From Elusimicrobiota bacterium (GTDB lineage: Bacteria > Elusimicrobiota > Elusimicrobia > UBA1565 > UBA9628), in NCBI GenBank assembly GCA_023700845.1, contig JAMPYD010000031.1:1-11520 (forward strand): 11,520 bases of DNA, written 5' to 3'. A program made the translations under genes and the position numbers. The notes below the pieces were generated by a model. It saw only the letters and a program-made list of their open reading frames with translations, did not search any database and was not told the DNA's origin. Below are positions 6,074 to 11,395 of this stretch, piece after piece (position 1 is the stretch's first letter; every line of letters starts with the position of its first letter).

Positions 6074-6691
6074 ATGAAGGCTCTAGGCAAGCTGGCTTCC
6101 GTTTTCTTACTGGCGATTACTGGCTCCTCACAAGCTGCCGACATTAAACACTCGATTGCGGCCTGCTCAGCAATCAGCGGCGATCTTGAGCGCCTGGAGT
6201 GCTTCGACAACCTGTCAAAATCGCACGGTCTTGCATCACCTCAGCCTGTAAAGACTAATGTGAAAAATATCGGGAAGTGGATGGTTCGATCCGAGAAAAA
6301 TCCTATCGATGATTCCACCACCGCATCGGCTTCGCTCGAAGCAACAGGATCCCACTCAAAATGGGATAAGCCAATAACACTAGTCCTGCGCTGCAAAAGC
6401 GGGAAGGCCGAAGCCTATATCATATGGCAGGAGTACCTTGGCTCGGATTCTGCCGCCGTCTTAGCTCGAATAGGACAAGCCGACGCGCAATCGGAAGAGT
6501 GGCCGCTCTCATCGGACAATACCTCAACATTCTATCCTGGAGATACCATTACGTTCTTTGGGAATCTGATTAAGGAGGCGAAGTTTATCGCTCAGGTGAC
6601 TCCTTACAGCGAGAGCCCTCGGACTGCAATATTTGATCTGCGCGGGATTAAGAATGCAATTCGCCCAGTACTGGATACTTGCGCACCATAA
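6074..6691 (+). CDS. VasI/TagO-like periplasmic protein
   Basis: A 205-residue exported protein. The signal peptide is residues 1-21 or 22 (Ser-Ser-Gln-Ala-Ala). The N-terminal motif Cys31-x11-Cys43-Phe-Asp, with Glu-Arg-Leu between, matches the 'CxxI...RLxCYD' start of many periplasmic proteins. The remainder matches the VasI/TagO family linked to type VI secretion: Gly-Lys-Trp at 67-69, Asn-Pro-Ile-Asp-Asp-Ser at 76-81, Leu-Arg-Cys at 105-107, Trp-Pro-Leu-Ser-Ser-Asp at 143-148, a Val-Thr-Pro-Tyr stretch at 175-178, Phe-Asp-Leu-Arg-Gly at 187-191, and a final Cys203. No type VI genes are present here, so it may be an orphan with another job. GAGG at 6064-6067 is spaced 6 bases from ATG. Base composition is among the lowest in GC in the window, suggesting transfer. 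The stop is doubled (TAA TGA). Confidence 0.75.
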   Translation: MKALGKLASVFLLAITGSSQAADIKHSIAACSAISGDLERLECFDNLSKSHGLASPQPVKTNVKNIGKWMVRSEKNPIDDSTTASASLEATGSHSKWDKPITLVLRCKSGKAEAYIIWQEYLGSDSAAVLARIGQADAQSEEWPLSSDNTSTFYPGDTITFFGNLIKEAKFIAQVTPYSESPRTAIFDLRGIKNAIRPVLDTCAP

Positions 6692-6735
6692 TGACGTTTC
6701 CCCAACACACAGGGCCAGTTTGAACTGAAAATCCA

Positions 6736-6969
6736 ATGAAAATGATTGATTGTGAAGCGTGCCATAAACAAATCAGCAGCGAAGCACCTGCCTGCCCATC
6801 CTGCGGACACCCTCAGAAATCAGTACGGCGAAAGGCCCGGAGCGATAGGCAGGGCGGCGGATGTCTCCTCATGCTACTGGCTGGAGTGGTTGGAATTTTT
6901 TCACCCCTACTTGGCGGGGTCGCATTTATTGTTGGCTTTATCCTCCTCCTGTGGGGATTCGTTTCGTAA
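6736..6969 (+). CDS. Small zinc-ribbon membrane protein
   Basis: A 77-residue protein with a single N-terminal zinc ribbon (Cys6-x2-Cys9, then Cys20-Pro-Ser-Cys23-Gly) of the short 'zinc-ribbon domain' type, a basic linker at 28-38, and a hydrophobic C-terminus (about 43-75) with a Gly-Pro break, likely two membrane segments. Function is unknown; such proteins are common and poorly characterised, and the ribbon would face the cytoplasm. No convincing ribosome binding site is visible and the ATG two codons downstream is an equal alternative. It is 44 bases after the VasI-like gene on the same strand and probably shares its transcript. It has the same parts as the gene at 7065 in the opposite order. 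Confidence 0.7.
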   Translation: MKMIDCEACHKQISSEAPACPSCGHPQKSVRRKARSDRQGGGCLLMLLAGVVGIFSPLLGGVAFIVGFILLLWGFVS

Positions 6970-6993
6970 ATTTCCGACCTATGCTCGGAAATT
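6969..6993 (+). terminator. 9-bp stem-loop directly after the zinc-ribbon gene
   Basis: AATTTCCGA (6969-6977) pairs perfectly with TCGGAAATT (6985-6993) across a 7-base loop, beginning at the last base of the stop codon. A short T run (7001-7004) follows only 7 bases after the stem, so it may be a weak intrinsic terminator, attenuator or mRNA-stabilising hairpin. Confidence 0.4.
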
Positions 6994-7044
6994 GGCACAA
7001 TTTTGGCAAATGCTACGGCTTTAGAGGCGGCGAATAGGAACTAA

Positions 7045-7068
7045 ATGAGCAAAGTTGAGTTCCGATGA
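7045..7068 (+). CDS. Possible 7-residue leader ORF overlapping the next start
   Basis: ATG 7045 is preceded by AGGA at 7036-7039 (5-base spacing) and reads Met-Ser-Lys-Val-Glu-Phe-Arg before TGA 7066-7068. That stop overlaps the ATG at 7065 in an ATGA arrangement. The downstream gene lacks a good ribosome site of its own, so coupling through this small frame is plausible. It may also be chance. Confidence 0.25.
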   Translation: MSKVEFR

Positions 7069-7433
7069 ACAACAACCCCCTGTGGATTTTGATGCCAACG
7101 GCGATCGCCTTCGCGCTCATGATCGCGTTGTTCTTTATTACCCGGATGTTCTGGCTGTGGTATTTCAAGCTGGATAAAATTGAAGCCCATCTGGCAATGA
7201 TTTCCATGACCCTTAAATCAACGCCTTCAGGAGCTGTTGTCGCAAAATCAGCAGAAATACCCCTGGTAATTGGTGCGTGCCCTTATTGTCCCAGGGAAGT
7301 CGCCGTGAATGCTCCTAAGTGCAATCACCGATCTGCTTCCGGTGGTTGCCCCAGGTGCGGGGGCGTGGTTGAGGAACGAAGTGATGCCTCAGGAACCTGC
7401 TCAAACTGCAAAGCAGAATTGGGCCCGGCCTAA
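7065..7433 (+). CDS. Membrane-anchored protein with two C-terminal zinc ribbons
   Basis: A 122-residue protein. An N-terminal membrane segment (about 6-33, rich in Ile, Leu, Phe and Trp) is followed by an amphipathic helix at 36-50 (Leu-Asp-Lys-Ile-Glu-Ala-His-Leu) and a short linker. Ribbon 1 has Cys72-x2-Cys75 and Cys86, with His88 where a fourth Cys is usual. Ribbon 2 has Cys95-x2-Cys98 and Cys112-x2-Cys115. Function is unknown; the ribbons may mediate protein contacts at the inner membrane. The start is ATG 7065, with only a weak GAG at 7057-7059 ahead of it, and overlaps the stop of a tiny leader frame. The stop TAA is followed by about 125 bases without a gene before tRNA-Arg. It is the last gene of the lower-GC block. 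Confidence 0.65.
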   Translation: MNNNPLWILMPTAIAFALMIALFFITRMFWLWYFKLDKIEAHLAMISMTLKSTPSGAVVAKSAEIPLVIGACPYCPREVAVNAPKCNHRSASGGCPRCGGVVEERSDASGTCSNCKAELGPA

Positions 7434-7542
7434 CCTTCAGCACGACCTTATTTCCTGCGGCCCTCCTGTTAACACCCTCGCTACGGCTAGGGACCGCCCC
7501 GAACAAATTCAAGCCATTCCCGACGAGTGGAAAGTTGTGTTG

Positions 7543-7548
7543 TATAAT
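7543..7548 (+). promoter_or_regulatory. -10 box of tRNA-Arg
   Basis: A consensus TATAAT ends 9 bases before the first base of the mature tRNA, so transcription should begin at about 7555. No strong -35 is visible. The remainder of the gap 7434-7542 shows no supported feature. Confidence 0.6.
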
Positions 7549-7557
7549 CAGCCACAA

Positions 7558-7629
7558 GCCCCCTTAGCTCAATGGATAGAGCTCCTGCCTTCTAAGCAGG
7601 CAATCCAGGTTCGATTCCTGGAGGGGGCA
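7558..7629 (+). tRNA. tRNA-Arg (anticodon UCU)
   Basis: A complete cloverleaf of 72 bases. The acceptor stem is 7558-7564 with 7622-7628 (seven pairs), the D stem 7567-7570/7579-7582, and the anticodon stem 7584-7588/7596-7600 with anticodon TCT at 7591-7593. The variable loop has 4 bases, and the T stem is 7605-7609/7617-7621 with the loop TTCGATT. The discriminator is A7629. CCA is not encoded and must be added enzymatically. It reads AGA/AGG codons. A run of seven T (7633-7639) follows and may end transcription. It marks the right edge of the lower-GC block, a common site for island insertion. Confidence 0.95.
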
Positions 7630-7638
7630 TGATTTTTT

Positions 7639-7647
7639 TGGTATGTT
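7639..7647 (+). promoter_or_regulatory. Extended -10 promoter of the protease gene
   Basis: TGG (7639-7641) plus TATGTT (7642-7647), then 6 bases, then ATG 7654. The hexamer starts only 13 bases after the tRNA, and the position a -35 would occupy is inside the tRNA T arm. A leaderless mRNA is predicted. Confidence 0.5.
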
Positions 7648-7653
7648 CGTAAG

Positions 7654-9081
7654 ATGATACGAACGACCCTCATCGCCTCCGCGATTCTCGCCGCCGCCCT
7701 CTCGCCCGTCCGCGCCGCCGCGCCCGCCGACGAGGCCGCCCTGCGCGCGTCGCTCGAAACCGTGCTGACGATGTCCGACGAGGACTACCGGGACATGGCG
7801 AAGAAGGCGCCGGCCGAGTCGCGCTGGGCCAAGCTCGAGCGCCCGGCGCTCCTGCAGGCCGGGTTCAAGAGCCTCGCCGCGTCGCGCCGCAAGCTCGCCG
7901 CCGAGGCGGGGCTGGTCGCCGCCGGACGGGAGATCGACGCCGACGCCAAGGCCGCGGGTCCCGACGCGGACCTGCTCCAGGAAACGGGCTGGTGGAGCGA
8001 CGTCAACGCCTGGGCCAACGCGAACCGGTACCAGTACCGCGGCCCCACGGCCGTGGCCGCCGTGCGCGGCGGGCGCAAGCTCTCCAACGACGCCGACAAG
8101 GAGGTCACGCGCCTGCTCGCCGCCGCCGACAAGGGGAACCATCTCGAGGCCGCGCAGGCCTACGAGCGGATCGCGGGGCTCTTCGCGCCCGCCGCCGCGG
8201 TCCCCGCGGCCGTGCCCGCCGCCAAGGCGCTGTCCGCCAAGGAGATCTATCAGCGCGCCGCGCCGTCCGTCGTGCTCATTCTCGCCGCAGAGAAGGAGGG
8301 CGCGGGGGAGCTCGGCACCGGCAGCGTCATCGAGGGCGGCCGCGTCCTCACGAACGCGCACGTGGTCGTCAACGACAAGACCGGCCGGCCGTTCGCGGCG
8401 GTCCGCGTCTACCTGAAGCCCGAGCGCGTCACCGGCGACACCAAGCGCGACCTGCAGAGCCCCGTCGTCGCGAAGGTCGCGCGCTTCGACCGCGGCCTCG
8501 ACCTGGCGATCCTCGAGCCGGAGACGAAGCTCAAGGCCGGCCCGCTCGCCCTCGGCGACGACGCGGCCGTCGAGCCCGGAGACGCCGTCGTGGCGATCGG
8601 CCATCCCGAGCAGGGAGGCCTGTGGACGCTGACGCAGGGCGTGGTCAGCACCGTGATCGCGGACCTCGGCGGGGTCAAGGGCAAGGACGCCTTCCAGACC
8701 GACGCGAGCATCAACCGGGGCAACTCCGGCGGCCCGCTGCTCGACCGCTCGGGCGCCATCATCGGCGTGAACACCTCGATGGCCCGCAAGGCCGCGGACG
8801 GCCTCACGATCACGAGCGTCAACTTCTCGGTGAAGTCCTCCGTCGCGCGGCGCTGGGTCGGGGGCGAGAGCGCTCCCGTCGCGGCGCCCGTCGAGACGCC
8901 CGTCGTGCCGCCCGTCGCCGCGCCCGCGGCCCCGGTCGAGCTGCCGCCCGCCCCGAAGACGAAGCCGGTCGTGCTGACGCCGCAGGCGCCCTACCGGATC
9001 GAGAACGTGCTCGAGGAAGAGATGAAGGAGATGGAAGACCTCGAGGCCGAGATGCGCCGCGAGATCGAGTCTCGCCGCTAG
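7654..9081 (+). CDS. Secreted trypsin-like serine protease (S1C/HtrA-like, no PDZ)
   Basis: A 475-residue exported protein. The signal peptide is residues 1-21 (cleavage near Val-Arg-Ala). Residues 25-178 are helical and charged, with no recognised family. The protease domain spans about 196-402 with the catalytic triad His236 (Thr-Asn-Ala-His-Val), Asp283 (Asp-Leu-Ala-Ile-Leu) and Ser358 (Gly-Asn-Ser-Gly-Gly), and Asn-Arg-Gly before the Ser as in HtrA/Deg proteins. Residues 406-445 are a Pro/Ala/Val linker, perhaps spanning peptidoglycan, and 450-475 an acidic coiled-coil tail. The PDZ domains that follow the protease in DegP/DegS are absent, so the tail or the N-terminal region must supply substrate choice or oligomerisation (inference). 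Likely role: periplasmic protein quality control or regulated cleavage. The stop TAG shares a CTAG with the stop of the convergent gene. Confidence 0.9.
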   Translation: MIRTTLIASAILAAALSPVRAAAPADEAALRASLETVLTMSDEDYRDMAKKAPAESRWAKLERPALLQAGFKSLAASRRKLAAEAGLVAAGREIDADAKAAGPDADLLQETGWWSDVNAWANANRYQYRGPTAVAAVRGGRKLSNDADKEVTRLLAAADKGNHLEAAQAYERIAGLFAPAAAVPAAVPAAKALSAKEIYQRAAPSVVLILAAEKEGAGELGTGSVIEGGRVLTNAHVVVNDKTGRPFAAVRVYLKPERVTGDTKRDLQSPVVAKVARFDRGLDLAILEPETKLKAGPLALGDDAAVEPGDAVVAIGHPEQGGLWTLTQGVVSTVIADLGGVKGKDAFQTDASINRGNSGGPLLDRSGAIIGVNTSMARKAADGLTITSVNFSVKSSVARRWVGGESAPVAAPVETPVVPPVAAPAAPVELPPAPKTKPVVLTPQAPYRIENVLEEEMKEMEDLEAEMRREIESRR

Positions 9082-9263
9082 AGGAAGAAGATAAAGACGC
9101 TGGCCAAGGTGAGAAACGCGCCGGAGAACATGCGCGACACGCTGGCTTCGCGGCGGCCCGTCGTCAGGTAGTACATTCCGACGGCCATGAGCACGGTCGA
9201 CAAGGCCATCTTCCCCATGACCTGGGGCGTGATGTTGAGCCAGGGCTTGGCGCCCTCGTTCAC
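9078..9263 (-). CDS. Small two-segment membrane protein
   Basis: 61 residues with a GTG start whose last two bases form part of the stop of the upstream HEAT-like gene (GTGA overlap), so translation should be coupled. A hydrophobic segment lies at about 16-35 (ending Tyr-Tyr-Leu-Thr-Thr-Gly), then a polar turn with Gly-Arg-Arg-Glu-Ala, then a second hydrophobic segment at 45-61 running to the C-terminus (Phe-Ile-Phe-Phe-Leu). Both ends should be on the same side of the inner membrane. The pattern 'TGxxxxxxxxMxxGAxLTxxSxxFFF' is familiar from uncharacterised small membrane proteins, but I cannot name a family. Its TAG stop lies in the same CTAG as the stop of the protease gene. Confidence 0.7.
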   Translation of the reverse strand: MNEGAKPWLNITPQVMGKMALSTVLMAVGMYYLTTGRREASVSRMFSGAFLTLASVFIFFL

Positions 9264-10312
9264 CGCTTGAGGCCCTCCGCGTTCTCGGTGACCCACTTTT
9301 CCCAGCTCGCGAAATCGCGCCGGTCGTAGGCCTTCTTCGAGAGCTGGCCGAGCACGGTGTAGGCCAGGTCGTGGCTGCCGGGCTCCGACAGCTTGAGCAG
9401 ATCGAGCAGGCGCGGGGCCGAGGCGAGGATCTTGGCGCGCTGGCTCTCGTCGTCGACCAGCGGCACGAGCAGGCCGAGGGTTTTGCCGCGAGCGGAGCCG
9501 CTGGGATCGTCGAGGAGGGGGACGATCTTGTCCGCGTCGACGCGCAGGTCCTTGCGGTGGTTGATGATGTCGGCCAGGACCTGGAGGCCGGCGCCGCGCA
9601 CCACGGGCGACGGGTCCTTCAGGGCGGCGAGGCAGGATTCGACCACCTTCTCGCCGCGCGGGCCGTAGCTGAGCACGAAGAGGGCGGCGGCGCGCTTGTC
9701 GGCGTCGACCTCGTGGGCCATGACGGTCCGCAGCTCCCGCTCCTTGGCGGCGGCGCCCGCGATGAACTTCTTCTGCAGGGCTTCGAGCTCGGGCGTCACC
9801 CCGCCCCACAGGCAGTAGAAGCCGGGGCAGTCGGGGCGGTCGACCGGCATCTGGCCGCGGCGGGTCAGGCCCGAGCCGATCTCGTAATAGGACTTCCAGG
9901 CGGCGAGCAGGCCCTCGGGATCGGTCGTGCTCCGCTTCGGCTGGGGCGCGAACGCGAGGCGGCCGCGGTCGGCCTCGTCGACGATGTCGAAGACGGCGTA
10001 GAACGCGTGGTCGACGGAGGTGAAGTACTCGGAGAGCGTGAGCCCGGCGTAGGCGACGCCCGGAAGCTTGGCGGCGTCCTTTTCGACGCTCTGGCGCAGG
10101 GCCTCGGCCTTCTCGGCGGAGGCCGGCCGGCGGTGGTTGCGCAGCGCGACGATCTCGGCGATCTTATGGCCAAACATCGACTTGGCCTTCTCCGGGGTCA
10201 GCACCGACGAGCGGTAGACGTCGATTCCGCGCAAGGTCGCGGTCGACTGGGCGCGCGCCGGGGAGGGCGCGGCCGCCAGCAAGAGAGACAGCGTCATCGA
10301 TAGGGTCATCAT
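9260..10312 (-). CDS. Secreted HEAT-repeat-like protein
   Basis: A 350-residue exported protein of unknown function. The signal peptide is residues 1-21 (cleavage after Ala-Arg-Ala). Residues 25-150 are mixed helical, with an aromatic patch (Tyr96-Phe ... Phe104-Tyr). Cys162 and Cys167 lie in Asp-Cys-Pro-Gly-Phe-Tyr-Cys and could form a disulfide. Residues 174-330 are a series of Leu/Ala-rich helix pairs, with an Asp-Pro-Ser-Pro-Val-Val-Arg-Gly turn at 233-240 and Asp-Asp-Pro-Ser-Gly at 268-272. These are the 'DpsxxVR' turns typical of HEAT-like repeats, which bind proteins. The start is the first of two adjacent ATGs, 8 bases after a perfect TATAAT; ATG 10309 is an alternative. It is cotranscribed with the small membrane protein at 9263 through a GTGA overlap, so the two may form an envelope complex (inference). 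Confidence 0.8.
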   Translation of the reverse strand: MMTLSMTLSLLLAAAPSPARAQSTATLRGIDVYRSSVLTPEKAKSMFGHKIAEIVALRNHRRPASAEKAEALRQSVEKDAAKLPGVAYAGLTLSEYFTSVDHAFYAVFDIVDEADRGRLAFAPQPKRSTTDPEGLLAAWKSYYEIGSGLTRRGQMPVDRPDCPGFYCLWGGVTPELEALQKKFIAGAAAKERELRTVMAHEVDADKRAAALFVLSYGPRGEKVVESCLAALKDPSPVVRGAGLQVLADIINHRKDLRVDADKIVPLLDDPSGSARGKTLGLLVPLVDDESQRAKILASAPRLLDLLKLSEPGSHDLAYTVLGQLSKKAYDRRDFASWEKWVTENAEGLKR

Positions 10313-10320
10313 CGTCCGGA

Positions 10321-10326
10321 ATTATA
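10321..10326 (-). promoter_or_regulatory. -10 box of the HEAT-like gene
   Basis: A perfect TATAAT on the minus strand, 8 bases upstream of ATG 10312, with a TG one base further upstream than in a strict extended -10. It is back to back with the promoter of the epimerase gene. Confidence 0.5.
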
Positions 10327-10333
10327 GCCATTT

Positions 10334-10342
10334 TGCTATCGT
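10334..10342 (+). promoter_or_regulatory. Extended -10 promoter of the epimerase gene
   Basis: TGC (10334-10336) plus TATCGT (10337-10342), then 6 bases, then the GTG start 10349. There is no Shine-Dalgarno and no -35, and the arrangement decides the GTG start. Confidence 0.5.
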
Positions 10343-10348
10343 CGTTCC

Positions 10349-11395
10349 GTGCTCAGAACCGCCGTGGCGTCCGCGCGCGTCGGCCTCGTCGAGTCGAGGC
10401 TCAAGCGCCCCTTCATCACCGCCCAGGGCCGGCGCGAGAGCACGGTCAACGCGGCGCTGTTCCTGAGGCTGGGGGGCGGCGCGCAGGGCTACGGGGAAGC
10501 GTCGACCTCGATCGCGCAGAAGCACCTGACGCCGGCGGCGCTGAGGGGGGCCCTCGAGAAGATGGCCCTGAGGGCGCGCGGGCGCGACGTCCGGTCGTGG
10601 CGCGCGCTCGTCGACGAGGCCTGGGCGCGGCACGGGGACCTGAGCCCCGCGGTCGCCGCCTTCGAGGCGGCCCTGCTGTCGGCGCTGGCGGCCGAGGCCG
10701 GCACGGACCTCGCCGGCTGGCTCGGCGGGGCGCGGCGGACGCTCGAGACCGACGTCACGATCTCGGCGTCGAACGATCCCCGGGAGACCGCCTCGGCCGC
10801 GGCCGAGGCCGCCGCCGCCGGCTTCCGCGTTCTCAAGGTCAAGGTCGGCGGGCGCGAGGCCGACGACCTCGCGCGGGTGCGCGCCGTGCGCGCCGCGGCG
10901 CCGAAGGCGCGGCTCCTGCTCGACGGCAACCAGGGCTTCGCGCCGGCGGCCGCGCTCCGGTTCGTCGCGGCGGTGCTGAAGACCGGCGCCGAGGTCGAGC
11001 TGTTCGAGCAGCCGACGCCGAAGGCCGACCTCGCCGCGCTGGCCTTCGTCGCCAAGCGCTGCCCCGTCCCGGTCGCCGCCGACGAAAGCGTGGCGACGCC
11101 GGCGGACGCCGCGCGCGCCGCCGCGGCGGGGGTGACCGCGATCAACATCACGCTCGCGAAGTCGGGGATCTCACGGGGGCTCGAGATCGCCGCCGGCGCG
11201 CGCGCGGCGGGCCTGCCCCTGATGATCGGCTGCAGGGCCGAGACCGCCCGCGGCCTCGGCCCGAGCGTGCACCTGGCGCTGGGCACCGGCTATTTCACGT
11301 GGTGCGACCTCGACAGCGACGTCCTGCTCGCCGAGGACGCGAAGGAGCGCCGCGCGGCGGGGTGGACGCGGCGCGGGCGCTTCGCCTCTCTCTAG
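10349..11395 (+). CDS. L-Ala-D/L-Glu (dipeptide) epimerase, enolase superfamily
   Basis: A 348-residue enzyme of normal family length. The N-terminal capping domain includes Gly-Tyr-Gly-Glu-Ala at 47-51. The TIM-barrel part has the complete enolase-superfamily MLE-subgroup active site: Lys163-x-Lys165 with Lys165 as one catalytic base, metal ligands Asp192, Glu220 and Asp245, and the opposite base Lys271. Asp320-Leu-Asp322 in the last strand region matches the dipeptide-binding motif of Ala-Glu epimerases. The reaction is epimerisation of L-Ala-D-Glu from peptidoglycan turnover to L-Ala-L-Glu, allowing the amino acids to be reused in the cytoplasm. Some relatives act on other dipeptides, so the exact substrate is open. 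No other recycling gene is in view. The GTG start follows an extended -10. The stop shares CTAG 11392-11395 with the convergent gene. Confidence 0.9.
   Translation: MLRTAVASARVGLVESRLKRPFITAQGRRESTVNAALFLRLGGGAQGYGEASTSIAQKHLTPAALRGALEKMALRARGRDVRSWRALVDEAWARHGDLSPAVAAFEAALLSALAAEAGTDLAGWLGGARRTLETDVTISASNDPRETASAAAEAAAAGFRVLKVKVGGREADDLARVRAVRAAAPKARLLLDGNQGFAPAAALRFVAAVLKTGAEVELFEQPTPKADLAALAFVAKRCPVPVAADESVATPADAARAAAAGVTAINITLAKSGISRGLEIAAGARAAGLPLMIGCRAETARGLGPSVHLALGTGYFTWCDLDSDVLLAEDAKERRAAGWTRRGRFASL

Noticed and set aside
6691..6723. Ten-codon frame overlapping the VasI-like stop (TAATG)
   Set aside because: No ribosome site of its own and no notable composition; it ends before the next start without overlapping it, so it is probably chance.
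7428..7434. GCCTAAC at the end of the 7065 gene, like the 5' core of an integron attC site
   Set aside because: No matching GTTRRRY core or inner palindrome follows within the usual distance, and no such sites occur after the other genes of the block.
7434..7542. Possible terminator or small RNA between the 7065 gene and tRNA-Arg
   Set aside because: Only a 4-base inverted repeat (CCCT/AGGG) is visible, with no T run and no promoter pattern other than the tRNA -10 box.
7600..7629. tRNA-Arg 3' end as an island attachment site
   Set aside because: I looked for a second copy of the T-arm/acceptor sequence near the left edge of the lower-GC block (about 4396-4450) and found only a short, weak resemblance; no integrase is present.
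7564..8604. Minus-strand open frame opposite the protease and running into tRNA-Arg
   Set aside because: It overlaps a complete tRNA and an intact catalytic-triad protease in the other direction, and its low-complexity composition is typical of a high-GC shadow.
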